Source: Pseudonocardia phyllosphaerae (GTDB lineage: Bacteria > Actinomycetota > Actinomycetes > Mycobacteriales > Pseudonocardiaceae). From it: a stretch of 64,000 bases of DNA. Shown piece after piece: positions 18,096 to 26,659 of this stretch. The notes below the pieces were generated by a model that saw only the letters and a program-made list of their open reading frames with translations, was not told the DNA's origin and ran no database searches. How positions within the stretch are numbered: position 1 is the stretch's first letter; each line of letters opens with the position of its first letter. The translations under genes and the position numbers were made by a program. Location: NCBI RefSeq assembly GCF_046546475.1, contig NZ_JBKGXS010000003.1:124001-188000 (forward strand), given 5' to 3'.

Positions 18096-19985
18096 TCAGC
18101 CGCCGTCGTCGAACCGGATCGCGAGGACCACGACGTCGTCCTGCGGCTCCTCCTGGACGATGTCGATCGCCGCGTCGACGATCTCGGCCGGGCTGCGGTC
18201 GCGGACGGCCTCGACCGCGGCGACCAGCGTCTCGGTCCCGGCGTCGAGATCGCTGCCGCGGCGCTCGACGAGGCCGTCGGTGTAGAGCACCAGCGTCGAC
18301 CCGGGGTCGATGATCCGCTCGTAGTCGGTGCGCGGGAACTCCTCGGTGAGCGAGAACCCGAACAGCACGTCGTGGGCGTCGAGGATCTCGGTGCCGCCGT
18401 CGGGCAGCAGCAGGATCGGCGGCGGATGCCCCGCGTTGCTCCAGACGAAGCGCAGGCGGCCGTCGTCGCGGCGGTGCAGATGCGCCAGCAACGCCGTCCC
18501 GGCCGCCCCGAGCCCGAGCCCGTCGTCGGCCCGCTCGAACGCGCTCAGGATCGTCGACGGCTCCCCCGTCGGGTGGTCCCACGTCGCCTGGCGCAGCATC
18601 GAGCGGACCTGGCCCATGACATTGACGGCGGGCAGGTCGTGTCCGATGACGTCGCCGACGGAGATCGAGACGCACCGCTCGTCCGTGCCCCCGGGCGGGC
18701 TGACGACGGTGACGTCGTACCAGTCGCCGCCGACGTTGAGCCGCGAGTCCGCCGGGATGTAGCGGGCCGCCATCGGGAGCCGGTCGAGCCGGGGCAGGAC
18801 CGTGAGCAGGGCGTTCTGGAGCTGGTGGGCGACCGTGCTGCGGTGGGCGAACGCCCGGGCGCGGGCGAGGGCCTGACCGGCGTAGCCGGCGATGGTGGCG
18901 ATGGTGAGGACGTCGGAGGCGTCGACGGCGTCGGCGGAGTCCCAGCCGAGCACGATCGACCCGGCGGCCCCGTCGTCGCCGGGGATCGGAGCGGCCACGA
19001 CGGTCTCGAGGCCCAGCGCCTCGACGATCGCGAGCGCCTCCGGCGGGTAGTCCCGCATGTCCTCCCGGCCGACGACGTGCACGATCCGGTTCTCCCGGAC
19101 GGCGATCACCCCCGGCAGCCGGGCGGTCAGCGGCACCTCGGCGTCACGCGGGACGAGCTCGCACCCCGGCCGGAGGTCGACGTCGCCGAGAGCCGGGTCG
19201 GCGCGCAGGCCCGCGCCGAGGGCGGCGCGGTGCAGGCGGCCGCGCTGGTCCTGGAACAGGGTGTCGGCGTAGTCGGGACGCAGGTCGTGCCGCAGGACGT
19301 CGTCGATCCCGGCGTGCACCTCCTGGACCGTGGTCGCGGCGGAGAAGACGTGCGAGGCGTGGAGCAGGTTCCGGCTGCGGTCGTGGGCACGCTGCTGGGC
19401 CTCGGCCAGCTCGGCACGCTGCGCCTCCTGCACACCGTGGTCGTACCGGGCGAGGCGCAGGCGGAGCTCGGTCGAGCAGCACCGGGCGATGTCGGCGAGG
19501 GTCTCGAGGTCCGCCTCGGTCCACTCGCGCGGGCGGGGGTCGACCGCGCACAACGCACCGAGGACGTGTCCGGCGGCGTCGGTGAGCGGGAACCCCGCGT
19601 AGGCGCCGACCGGGAGTGCGGGCTCGTCGCCCTCGACGCGGGGATCGGTGGCGGCGTCGGACATCACCAGCGGCTCTGCGGAGGCGACCACGTGCCGGCA
19701 GTAGGAGTTCCCGACCGCGGTCGCCCGCTCGGAGGCCATCGGCTCGTCCACCCCGGCCAGCCCCGGGTACACCTGCTGCTCGGCCCGGACCAGCGAGACC
19801 GTCCCCGTGGGGACCTGCAGGTCACGGCGCACCCAGGCGGCGAACCGGTCCATCTCCTCGTCCGGCCGGGCACCGAGCCCGGTCAGCTCGAGCGCCCGCA
19901 GCCGGTCCGGGTCCCACAGCACGTCCGAGCCACGGCCGGCCGCCGGCGATCCGGCCTCGCGCAACTCCGGCGGAGCATCTCCCAT
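18096..19985 (-). CDS. GAF-GAF-SpoIIE serine phosphatase
   Basis: A 629-aa cytoplasmic PP2C-type phosphatase. Two GAF-like sensor domains occupy about residues 25-180 (YPGLAGVDEPMASER, then NSYCRHVV) and 205-375. They are followed by a SpoIIE/RsbU-like phosphatase domain from about 385, with NVGGDWYDV, SVGDVIGHDLPA, SNAGHPPP and TLVLYTDGLVE carrying the metal-binding Asp residues. Such proteins dephosphorylate anti-anti-sigma factors in the general stress cascade. No anti-sigma or antagonist gene is adjacent. ATG at 19985 has GGGAGAGG upstream. Confidence 0.9.
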   Translation of the reverse strand: MGDAPPELREAGSPAAGRGSDVLWDPDRLRALELTGLGARPDEEMDRFAAWVRRDLQVPTGTVSLVRAEQQVYPGLAGVDEPMASERATAVGNSYCRHVVASAEPLVMSDAATDPRVEGDEPALPVGAYAGFPLTDAAGHVLGALCAVDPRPREWTEADLETLADIARCCSTELRLRLARYDHGVQEAQRAELAEAQQRAHDRSRNLLHASHVFSAATTVQEVHAGIDDVLRHDLRPDYADTLFQDQRGRLHRAALGAGLRADPALGDVDLRPGCELVPRDAEVPLTARLPGVIAVRENRIVHVVGREDMRDYPPEALAIVEALGLETVVAAPIPGDDGAAGSIVLGWDSADAVDASDVLTIATIAGYAGQALARARAFAHRSTVAHQLQNALLTVLPRLDRLPMAARYIPADSRLNVGGDWYDVTVVSPPGGTDERCVSISVGDVIGHDLPAVNVMGQVRSMLRQATWDHPTGEPSTILSAFERADDGLGLGAAGTALLAHLHRRDDGRLRFVWSNAGHPPPILLLPDGGTEILDAHDVLFGFSLTEEFPRTDYERIIDPGSTLVLYTDGLVERRGSDLDAGTETLVAAVEAVRDRSPAEIVDAAIDIVQEEPQDDVVVLAIRFDDGG

Positions 19986-20103
19986 GGCCCTCTCCCAGGC
20001 GAGTCCGGTGCGTGACGACGAACACGTCGACCGGCGGAGGCGACGCCGGTTGAAGATCGGGTCCAGAGGGTAGCGGACCGGGATCCCCGCACCCGGACGC
20101 AGC

Positions 20104-20388
20104 TCAGGGCTCGCCCACCGACGCGATCTCGTACCGCTTCACGTCCGCGTCGAGGATCTTCGCGGCCGTGCCGGGGTCCGGGCCGGAGCCGCGGAACGCG
20201 AGCAGGTCCGTCTCGCTCTCCCACCGTTCCAGCACGACCACACGCGACGGGTCGACGGTGTCGGCGGTCAGCGAGAAGTCGAGACAGCCCGGGGCACTGC
20301 GGGCCAGGGTGACGACCCGGGCTCCCTCGGCGAGCATTCCCTCGCGCTCCGCAGGATCGACGACGAGATGTCCGGCGATGATCAGCAT
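20104..20388 (-). CDS. Antibiotic biosynthesis monooxygenase-like protein
   Basis: A 94-aa ABM-fold protein (MLIIAGHLVVDPAEREGML at the start, LDFSLTADTVDP in the middle, VVLERWESETDLLAF near the end), the ferredoxin-like dimeric fold of small heme- or cofactor-independent monooxygenases. A longer start at 20421 would add MSSAVPAGPPC. Neither has a strong ribosome site; the shorter start fits the family. Physiological substrate unknown; most such proteins are stand-alone. It is divergent from ynfA. Confidence 0.8.
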   Translation of the reverse strand: MLIIAGHLVVDPAEREGMLAEGARVVTLARSAPGCLDFSLTADTVDPSRVVVLERWESETDLLAFRGSGPDPGTAAKILDADVKRYEIASVGEP

Positions 20389-20483
20389 GCAGGGTGGACC
20401 GGCCGGGACGGCAGAACTCATCGGGACGCCGGTTCCCGGAGGGAGGATGCCGCCGCTTGACCCCGCCCCGGACGATGGGGCGC

Positions 20484-20825
20484 ATGTCGGTGCTGCGTTC
20501 GGTCGTCCTGTTCCTGCTCGCCGCGGTCTGCGAGATCGGCGGCGCCTGGCTGGTCTGGCAGGGCGTCCGCGAGCACCGCGGGTGGCTGTGGATCGGCGCC
20601 GGGGTCCTCGCACTCGGCGCCTACGGCTTCGTCGCCACCCTGCAGCCCGACGCGAACTTCGGCCGGATCCTCGCGGCCTACGGCGGGATCTTCGTCGCCG
20701 GCTCGCTGGCCTGGGGCATGGCCCTCGACGGTTTCCGGCCGGACCGCTGGGACGTGACCGGAGCGCTGGTCTGCCTCGTCGGCGTCGCGCTCATCATGTA
20801 CGCCCCGCGCACGGGGACACCGTGA
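20484..20825 (+). CDS. YnfA/UPF0060 family membrane protein
   Basis: A 113-aa integral membrane protein with four helices and the family signatures AAVCEIGGAWLVWQ, GAYGFVATLQPDANFGRILAAYGG and DRWDVTGALVCLVGVALIMY. YnfA proteins are related in fold to small multidrug resistance exporters, and their substrates are poorly defined. ATG at 20484 with GGGG just upstream is preferred; an in-frame ATG at 20475 is possible. Confidence 0.9.
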   Translation: MSVLRSVVLFLLAAVCEIGGAWLVWQGVREHRGWLWIGAGVLALGAYGFVATLQPDANFGRILAAYGGIFVAGSLAWGMALDGFRPDRWDVTGALVCLVGVALIMYAPRTGTP

Positions 20826-20957
20826 TCCGTCACTCACAGTAAGATTTGGATTTCTTCTCGAAAACTTCCGAACCGCCTCCGGAGATCCCTCCGAAGAAAC
20901 GGTTGCACGGTCGCCGGGAATCACCCGGGCGGCCCCGGCGAACCGAGGAGAAACACC

Positions 20958-21758
20958 ATGTTGCGTTCCGTTCGGCGCGTAGTCGGCCTGACCACCATCG
21001 GCCTCGTCGCCGCGGCGAGCACCGCGCTCGGCGCCGGTGTGGCGTCGGCCGCGGACAAGCCGCCGATCGCGATGATCTCCAACCTCACCGGCAAGAGCAC
21101 GTCGGTCAAGCTCGACAGCGGTTTCACCAGCGCACTCGAGTCGCTCGGCGTGACGCCCGGCCCGTACGGCAAGGCGAAGATCGCCGACGGTTCGGCGAGC
21201 TTCCCGATCACCGGCGGGAACGTCAGCGTCTACAAGCCCGAGGAGGTACTCCCCTACGTCCAGGGCAGCATCGAGCACCAGGGCAGCGGGCTGACCCTGA
21301 GCAAGGGCGACACCACCGTCACCCTCGACAACTTCGTGATCGACCCGGGCGACCCGGCGGTCCTGACCGGCCGCGTCCGCGCCGGTGGCAAGACCGTCGC
21401 CGAGTCGACCACGCTGTTCGACCTCAACGGCTCGACGCTGAAGCCGATCACGATGGACAAGTCGGCGGGCACCGCCACGCTGACCGGCACCACCGTCACC
21501 CTGAACGCCGGCGCCGCGAAGGCCCTGAACGGCGCGTTCGAGACCGACGCGCTCAAGGGCGGCACGAAGATCGGCATCGCGACGATCGTCGTGAACACCA
21601 CGAGCGGCGACATGGCGATGCCGAAGGGCGGCGTCGAGACCGGTGGCGGCAGCACCTCCGGCCTGGACACCGAGGCGGTCGTGCTCGGCGCGGTCCTGCT
21701 CGTCGGCTCCGCGACCGTGCTGGTCGTCGCCCGCCGCCGCGGGACCCGCGGCAACTGA
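20958..21758 (+). CDS. Secreted beta-rich protein, candidate sortase substrate
   Basis: A 266-aa exported protein: signal peptide with cleavage expected after VASAAD (about residue 30), then a Thr/Val/Gly-rich body with alternating strands that resembles HtaA-like surface proteins. It ends with PKGGVETGGG, a hydrophobic segment (AVVLGAVLLVGSATVLVV) and a positively charged tail ARRRGTRGN. That end is the tripartite layout of a cell-wall sorting signal, but with GGVxTGGG in place of LPxTG. The next gene encodes a class F-type sortase, so linkage between them is likely. ATG has GGAG eleven nt upstream. Confidence 0.75.
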   Translation: MLRSVRRVVGLTTIGLVAAASTALGAGVASAADKPPIAMISNLTGKSTSVKLDSGFTSALESLGVTPGPYGKAKIADGSASFPITGGNVSVYKPEEVLPYVQGSIEHQGSGLTLSKGDTTVTLDNFVIDPGDPAVLTGRVRAGGKTVAESTTLFDLNGSTLKPITMDKSAGTATLTGTTVTLNAGAAKALNGAFETDALKGGTKIGIATIVVNTTSGDMAMPKGGVETGGGSTSGLDTEAVVLGAVLLVGSATVLVVARRRGTRGN

Positions 21759-21765
21759 CACGAAC

Positions 21766-21804
21766 CGGACCGTGCCCCGGAGCGAACACCCGGGGCACGG
21801 TCCG
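21766..21804 (+). terminator. Hairpin between substrate and sortase genes
   Basis: A perfect 15-bp stem CGGACCGTGCCCCGG / CCGGGGCACGGTCCG with a 9-nt loop. It probably terminates most transcripts of the abundant surface protein before the sortase gene. Confidence 0.75.
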
Positions 21805-21837
21805 ACCCCTGTCGCTCGGATCCCCTCGGGAGCACCC

Positions 21838-22539
21838 ATGACCGGCACCGCCACCCCGCCCCGCAACGCCCGGCGGCTCCTGGCGCCCGCACTCGCCGCC
21901 GTCCTGGCGGTCGCCGGGGTGGTCGTGCTGGTCATGGCGCTGCTCGGCGGCGGCCCCACGGCCCCGGAGCCGGCCGCGGCGGCCCCCGGCGCGCAGCCGG
22001 CCGGCGCACCGGCGGCCGGTCCGGTCGGTGACGTCCCACCCGGGGCGACACCGGAGGGCCCCGTCCTGTCCCCCGCCCCTCCTGCGGAGATCACGATCCC
22101 CGCGATCGGCGTCGCGTCCCCCGTCGAACGGGTCGGACTCAATCCCGACGGGACGCTCGGCGTGCCCGCGCCGGGCCCGCTCTACGACCGGGCGGCCTGG
22201 TACACCGGATCGTCGGCACCCGGTTTCCGCGGCCCGTCGGTGATTCTCGGGCATGTCGACTCCGCGAAGAACGGGCCGTCGGTGTTCTTCGATCTCGGAA
22301 AAATGGAACCCGGTCAGGAAATCGTCGTCCGGCGCACCGACGGAATCGTCGCGACATTCGTCGTCGACCAGGTCCGGTCGTTCCCGAAGAACACTTTTCC
22401 GTCACGCTCCGTGTACGCCGACGTGGATCGTGCCGAGCTGCGGCTGATCACCTGCGGTGGTGAGTTCGACTCCGCGGCGCACAGCTACCGGGACAACACC
22501 GTGGTCTTCGCCCACCTGACCGGCAGCCGTCGCGGCTGA
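21838..22539 (+). CDS. Class F-type sortase
   Basis: A 233-aa membrane-anchored transpeptidase. One N-terminal helix (about 14-36) and an Ala/Pro linker precede the sortase domain. The catalytic triad is His139 (VILGHVDS), Cys206 (LITCGG) and Arg218 (SYRDNTVVFAH). The short opening ITIPAIGVASPVERVGLNPDG is typical of actinobacterial class F enzymes. It follows a secreted protein with a GGVxTGGG-type C-terminal signal, its likely substrate. ATG at 21838 has GGGAG six nt upstream. Confidence 0.9.
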   Translation: MTGTATPPRNARRLLAPALAAVLAVAGVVVLVMALLGGGPTAPEPAAAAPGAQPAGAPAAGPVGDVPPGATPEGPVLSPAPPAEITIPAIGVASPVERVGLNPDGTLGVPAPGPLYDRAAWYTGSSAPGFRGPSVILGHVDSAKNGPSVFFDLGKMEPGQEIVVRRTDGIVATFVVDQVRSFPKNTFPSRSVYADVDRAELRLITCGGEFDSAAHSYRDNTVVFAHLTGSRRG

Positions 22540-22551
22540 CCGCCGAACCAC

Positions 22552-22583
22552 CCGGTCCCGGACGAGCGGGCCTGCCGGACCGG
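22552..22583 (+). terminator. Hairpin after sortase gene
   Basis: CCGGTCC (22552-22558) pairs with GGACCGG (22577-22583). It lies 12 nt past the sortase stop and before the guanidine riboswitch. Confidence 0.5.
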
Positions 22584-22650
22584 TCACCATCGGCTGCGCG
22601 GGCGCCACCCGGATTGCGACACTGGGGCCGGACCGCCCACCGGCGGCACC

Positions 22651-22697
22651 CCGGACGAGATGCGCCGTACCCGGAACGCCAAGACGACGCACCGGAG
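22651..22697 (+). promoter_or_regulatory. Guanidine-III (ykkC-III) riboswitch
   Basis: CCGGACGAGATGCGCCGTAC then CCGG (22651-22674), a short spacer, and AAGACGACGC (22681-22690). This matches the known compact pseudoknot aptamer, as in Thermobifida, at nearly every conserved position. The segment after it, GCACCGGAGGTGC, folds on itself over GGAGG (22693-22697), the Shine-Dalgarno of the exporter gene. Ligand binding would hold the ACGACGCA strand in the aptamer and free the ribosome site. Confidence 0.9.
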
Positions 22698-22704
22698 GTG
22701 CGCC

Positions 22705-23019
22705 GTGGCGTGGATCCTGCTCGTGGTCTCGGGTCTGCTGGAGACCGTCTGGGCCTCGGCCCTGTCGGCGAGCCGCGGGTTCTCCCGGCTGACACCGTCG
22801 ATCGTGTTCGCCGTCGCGCTCCTGCTCAGCATGACCGGGCTCGCGCTGGCGCTGCGGACGCTGCCGGTCGGCACCGCCTACGCGGTGTGGGTCGGCATCG
22901 GTGCGATCGGCACCGCCGTCTACGGCATGGTCGCGCTCGGCGACTCGGTGAGCACCGCGCGGCTGCTCTGCCTGCTCGCGATCGTGGCCGGCGTCGTCGG
23001 GCTCAAGCTGGTGAGCTGA
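22705..23019 (+). CDS. gdx: Guanidinium exporter (SMR family, Gdx/SugE)
   Basis: A 104-aa four-helix small multidrug resistance family protein. It has the essential Glu13 in GLLETVWA and the Gdx-subtype phrases SRLTPSI, LRTLPVGTAYAVWVGIGAIG and GLKL. It should export guanidinium in exchange for protons as an antiparallel dimer. The GTG at 22705 is preceded by GGAGG at 7-nt spacing, and that site is part of the riboswitch expression platform. The riboswitch upstream independently supports the guanidinium subtype over the broad-drug subtype. Confidence 0.92.
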   Translation: MAWILLVVSGLLETVWASALSASRGFSRLTPSIVFAVALLLSMTGLALALRTLPVGTAYAVWVGIGAIGTAVYGMVALGDSVSTARLLCLLAIVAGVVGLKLVS

Positions 23020-23050
23020 GTCCGGGGCCTGCAGGGCCCGGACACGGAGA

Positions 23051-23091
23051 AGCGGCGGGACCGGTGCCCCACTGCCACCGGTCCCGCCGCT
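23051..23091. terminator. Bidirectional terminator hairpin
   Basis: A perfect 16-bp stem AGCGGCGGGACCGGTG / CACCGGTCCCGCCGCT with a 9-nt loop between the convergent gdx and the small secreted protein gene. Confidence 0.8.
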
Positions 23092-23110
23092 CGGGGTGGG
23101 AGCCCCTCCC

Positions 23111-23428
23111 CTACTCGAGGGGTCCGTTCACCAGCAGGCCGCCGGCCGGTCCCTCGACGAACCGCGGGTCCGCCTGGGGGAACTCGGTGTCGGTGCCGTT
23201 CACACCGTCGGGGCGGTTGCTCGCGGTGAAGCCGTCCACGGCGTCGAAGAGTCCGAACGCAGCGGTGTCTCCCGTGGCGACCAGCGCATCGAGCCCCTGG
23301 GTGGGGCTCTGCGTGCTGGGGTAGCCGTGCTCGTCGTCGCCGGCGGCGTGCGCGATCCCCGCGAGCGGGAACGCCACGGCCGCCAGCGCGCCGGTCGCGA
23401 TCAGCGAGCGGCGCATGCGGTTCTTCAT
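23111..23428 (-). CDS. Small secreted protein of unknown function
   Basis: A 105-aa protein with a classical signal peptide (MKNRMRRSLIATGALAAVAF, cleavage near AHA-AG at about residue 31). A short acidic, Gly/Asp-rich mature part follows with no Cys and no recognised domain. ATG at 23428 has GGAAGGACGG upstream; an upstream in-frame start would spoil the signal peptide. It precedes no obvious partner. Function unknown. Confidence 0.75.
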   Translation of the reverse strand: MKNRMRRSLIATGALAAVAFPLAGIAHAAGDDEHGYPSTQSPTQGLDALVATGDTAAFGLFDAVDGFTASNRPDGVNGTDTEFPQADPRFVEGPAGGLLVNGPLE

Positions 23429-23494
23429 CGAATCCGTCCTTCCGTTGGGCCTTCGGCCCCGCACGCCACCCGGAGACCCGGTGCGGCGCGCAGG

Positions 23495-23965
23495 TCACAT
23501 CGCTGCGGCGCCGTCCTTGATCGCCTCACGGATGCGGTTGTAGGTGCCGCACCGGCAGATGTTGCGGATCTCGTCGAGGGCCTCGTCGTCGATCGAGCGA
23601 CCCTCGGCCTGGCAGCGCTTCACCAGCGCCACGGCGGCCATGATCTGGCCGGGCTGGCAGTAGCCGCACTGGGCGACGTCGTTGTCGATCCAGGCCTCCT
23701 GCATCGGGTGCAGGGTGTCGCCGTCGGCGAGGCCCTCGATCGTGGTGACCTCGTCGCCCTCGAGGAGGGTGCCGATCGGCGTCGCGCACGGGTTGAACGC
23801 CTTGCCGTTGACGTGGCTGGTGCACGCCTTGCAGACGTTGATCCCGCAGCCGTACTTCGGCCCGGTGACACCGAGCAGGTCCCGCAGGACCCAGAGCAGG
23901 CGGACGTCGTCCTCGACGTCGACGGTGACGCGCTCGCCGTTGAGCGTGAAGGTGTGCTGGGGCAT
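23495..23965 (-). CDS. [2Fe-2S] small subunit of a molybdenum hydroxylase
   Basis: A 156-aa electron-transfer subunit of the xanthine dehydrogenase/IorA family. The plant-type ferredoxin cluster uses Cys40, 45, 48 and 60 (GCGINVCKACTSHV). The second cluster, in the helical domain, uses Cys100, 103, 137 and 139 (CGYCQPGQ and ICRCGTY). It passes electrons from the molybdopterin subunit encoded immediately upstream. The gap to that gene is 10 nt. No FAD subunit is encoded here, as in the isoquinoline 1-oxidoreductase two-subunit type. Confidence 0.93.
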   Translation of the reverse strand: MPQHTFTLNGERVTVDVEDDVRLLWVLRDLLGVTGPKYGCGINVCKACTSHVNGKAFNPCATPIGTLLEGDEVTTIEGLADGDTLHPMQEAWIDNDVAQCGYCQPGQIMAAVALVKRCQAEGRSIDDEALDEIRNICRCGTYNRIREAIKDGAAAM

Positions 23966-23975
23966 CGGGGCCTCC

Positions 23976-26339
23976 TCAGTTCGCGAGCTCGCGGCCGTTG
24001 GTCGGCGACGGCGGCACGGGCGGGATCGTCGGGTACGGCTCGAACGGCAGCGGTTCCTTGTGCAGGATCGGGAAGTACTCGGGGACCTTCCCGGTGGCGC
24101 GGGCGTAGGCGCAGGCGATCGCGCCGCAGGTCGCGGCCACACCGAACTCGCCGGCACCGCCCGGCTCGGGTGCCTCGGAGTCGTCGATGAGCACGATGTT
24201 CATCTCCGGCGGGGTGTTCCACTGCCGGGTGTAGAAGTAGTTGTCCCAGCTGGCCTCGACGAAGTGGCCGTCGGTGAGGTGCAGGCCGGACGTCAGCGTC
24301 ATGGCGATGCCGTCGTTGATCCCGCCCATCATCTGGGCGCGCAGCCCGCGCGGGTTGATGATCAGCCCGATGTCGACGACGTAGGTCACCTTGGTGACCC
24401 GCGGCCCGGTGCGGGCGGACCGGATCTGCCGGTTCACCGTCTCCGGCCGGCAGTCCAGCTCGACGACCGCGCAGGCCACACCCTTGTACTCGACGTGCAT
24501 CGCGATGCCCTGGGCCGTGCCCTCCGGCATCGACCTGCCCCAGTCCCCCTCCTCGGCGGCCCGGTCGACGACGTTCTTCCAGCGGGTGAGCTTGGTGAAC
24601 TCCGACCGGAACTCGTAGGGGTCCTTGCCCATCTTCGCCGCGACCTGGTCGACGATCAGCTCGCGCGCGGTCGCCACGTCGGGCGAGTAGATGTTGCGCA
24701 TCGAGCAGGTGTTGAACCGCATGTCGACCTCGTTGAGCAGCGAGGTCGCGGCACCCACGTTGTAGGGGTTGGTCTGGGTGGTCGCGTAGATGCTCTCGGA
24801 GACCGACAGGTTGCCCAGCGGCGCCTTGTTCGCCGCCGCGGTCACGGCCTCGGACAACCCCGGGTTGATCTCGGTGGCGACGCTGGTGTGCCGGATCTCG
24901 AAGCTGGACACCGCGTCCCCGCTGACCTGGGCCCGGACCCGGGTGGTCGCCATCGGGTGTGTGCGGCCCTGACGCGAGTCGTCGGAGCGGGTCCACATCA
25001 GCTTGACCGGCTTGCCCATCGCCTGCGAGACCTGCGCGGCCTCCTCCAGGGCGTCGAAGAACAGCCGGCGGCCGAACGAGCCGCCGCCCTCGGTGACGTG
25101 CACGGTCACCGCGTTCTGCGCGATGCCGAGCTTCTTCGCGATCTCGGCCTGGGCGGCGATCGGGGACTTCGACGGCCCCCAGATCTCGGCCGTGCCGTCG
25201 CGGACGTCGGCGATCGCGCAGTTGGTCTCCAGCGCGGAGTTGCTGCGGAAGTAGAACGTGAAGTCGCCCTCGACGGTCTCACCCGGCACCTGCGGGGCGG
25301 CCAGCGGCAGCTCGCCCTCACGCAGCTTCGCCAGGACCGACTCGTCGTCCTCGCCGGGGACGGTGCCGGAGTCCCAGTCGACGTCGAGTGCGTTCACTGC
25401 CTGGATGGCCTGGCCGAAAGTCTTGGCGCGCACCGCGACCCCGGTCGGCACCTGCTCGACGTCGGTGACGCCCGGCATGCTGCGGACCTCGTCGATGTTG
25501 TTGACGCCCTGCGGCGCCGAGTTGAGGCTCGGTCCGCGGCAGATGACCGTCGGCAGCGCGTCCGGGACCTGCATGTCGGTGAGGAACTTCTTCTTGCCGG
25601 TGACCATGGCGCGGGCGTCGGACTTGGTCTTGGCCTTGCCGATCACGGTGAACTGCTCGCGGTCCTTGAGGACGACCTCGGACGCCTCGGTCACCGACGA
25701 CGACGCGGGCTCGGTGAGCTCGCCGAAGGGCAGCTGCTCGCCGTTGAGGCCGGTGATCAGGCCCTGCCGGCTCTTGAGGACGTCGACGTCCTGGCGCAGC
25801 TCGTTGGCGGCGGCCGACAGCAGCCGGCCCTGGGCCAGCGCGGCCGCCACCCGGATCGGTGTGTAGGTCGAGAACGTGGTGGTCGACCCGCCGGTGAGCT
25901 GGTTGAACACCAGCTCGGGGCGCGCGTCGGCGAGGGTGACCCGCACCTGGTCCGGGTCGAGGTTCATCTCCTCGGCGATGATCATCTGCGTCGAGGTGAT
26001 GATGCCCTGCCCGTTGTCCGAGCGGGGCAGCGCGAAGGAGACGGTGCCGTCCCGGTTGACCTCGACCTTGATCAGGTTCGCGGTCGGGCGGGCCGAGTCG
26101 CGGATGACGTCGAGCAGGTCGTAGACCTCGGCGGGCAGGGGCGGCGAGGGGATGGCGGCGGCGTTCGCGGTGGGGGTGGCGAACCCGTCGAACAGGGTCT
26201 GGCGACCGATCTCCGCGGCGACGACCAGCGTCGGCGCGGCGATCACGTAGCCGAGGAACTTGCGCCGGCTGACGGAGCTGCGGCCGGGCTGCGGGTCGGT
26301 TTCGGGGCCCGGACGCTCGGGGGCGCGGTGAGCGGGCAT
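23976..26339 (-). CDS. Molybdopterin large subunit (IorB type), Tat exported
   Basis: A 787-aa catalytic subunit of the isoquinoline 1-oxidoreductase beta type of aldehyde/xanthine dehydrogenase family. It has a twin-arginine signal (SRRKFLG at 24-30, then a hydrophobic stretch), so the enzyme should act outside the membrane. Molybdopterin regions include GGGSFGRRLFFDALEEAAQ and, near the end, PGGAGEFGVAATCGAIA with the expected catalytic Glu. ATG at 26339 has GAGAGG about 8 nt upstream. Substrate is unknown; such enzymes oxidise N-heterocycles or aldehydes. No cofactor-insertion gene (xdhC type) lies beside it. Confidence 0.9.
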   Translation of the reverse strand: MPAHRAPERPGPETDPQPGRSSVSRRKFLGYVIAAPTLVVAAEIGRQTLFDGFATPTANAAAIPSPPLPAEVYDLLDVIRDSARPTANLIKVEVNRDGTVSFALPRSDNGQGIITSTQMIIAEEMNLDPDQVRVTLADARPELVFNQLTGGSTTTFSTYTPIRVAAALAQGRLLSAAANELRQDVDVLKSRQGLITGLNGEQLPFGELTEPASSSVTEASEVVLKDREQFTVIGKAKTKSDARAMVTGKKKFLTDMQVPDALPTVICRGPSLNSAPQGVNNIDEVRSMPGVTDVEQVPTGVAVRAKTFGQAIQAVNALDVDWDSGTVPGEDDESVLAKLREGELPLAAPQVPGETVEGDFTFYFRSNSALETNCAIADVRDGTAEIWGPSKSPIAAQAEIAKKLGIAQNAVTVHVTEGGGSFGRRLFFDALEEAAQVSQAMGKPVKLMWTRSDDSRQGRTHPMATTRVRAQVSGDAVSSFEIRHTSVATEINPGLSEAVTAAANKAPLGNLSVSESIYATTQTNPYNVGAATSLLNEVDMRFNTCSMRNIYSPDVATARELIVDQVAAKMGKDPYEFRSEFTKLTRWKNVVDRAAEEGDWGRSMPEGTAQGIAMHVEYKGVACAVVELDCRPETVNRQIRSARTGPRVTKVTYVVDIGLIINPRGLRAQMMGGINDGIAMTLTSGLHLTDGHFVEASWDNYFYTRQWNTPPEMNIVLIDDSEAPEPGGAGEFGVAATCGAIACAYARATGKVPEYFPILHKEPLPFEPYPTIPPVPPSPTNGRELAN

Positions 26340-26659
26340 CGTTGTCCTCTCGGATGTGCGGCGGTGCACAGGCCGTGCGGACCCCGGTTCTGGGGGGGAG
26401 CGGGTCCGGCGTGGCCTTACCGAGGCGGAACGAGACGTCCGGTTCGACGGGTACGGGACGATCCGTACCGAACGTGCGGTCGGATCTCCGCGGGTCGGTC
26501 GCCCACGATCGATCGTCACGCAGGTCACGAAGGTGTCGGACAGGCAAACCTAACCCGCACCTGCGGAGGGCGCGCCCTATTCGATCCGCAGAGAAGAAGT
26601 TGCCTGCGCCACTACTTCTCCACCCATTCGAGTGATCACGCCCTCCCCGATGGGGGAGG
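26340..26659. other. Upstream region of the molybdenum hydroxylase
   Basis: No convincing gene. It contains a 19-nt iron-box-like site (26535-26553) and a near-perfect 10-bp inverted repeat GAGAAGAAGT / ACTACTTCTC (26591-26620, 10-nt loop). The repeat lies 40 nt past the stop of the next gene and may be its terminator. Base composition is less GC-rich than the flanks, consistent with a promoter region. Confidence 0.5.
26535..26553. promoter_or_regulatory. Possible IdeR/DtxR iron box
   Basis: GTCGGACAGGCAAACCTAA matches 14 of 19 positions of the mycobacterial IdeR consensus TTAGGTTAGGCTAACCTAA. The match is nearly complete over the right two thirds. It lies 196 nt upstream of the large-subunit start, so a long leader would be needed. 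Confidence 0.3.
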
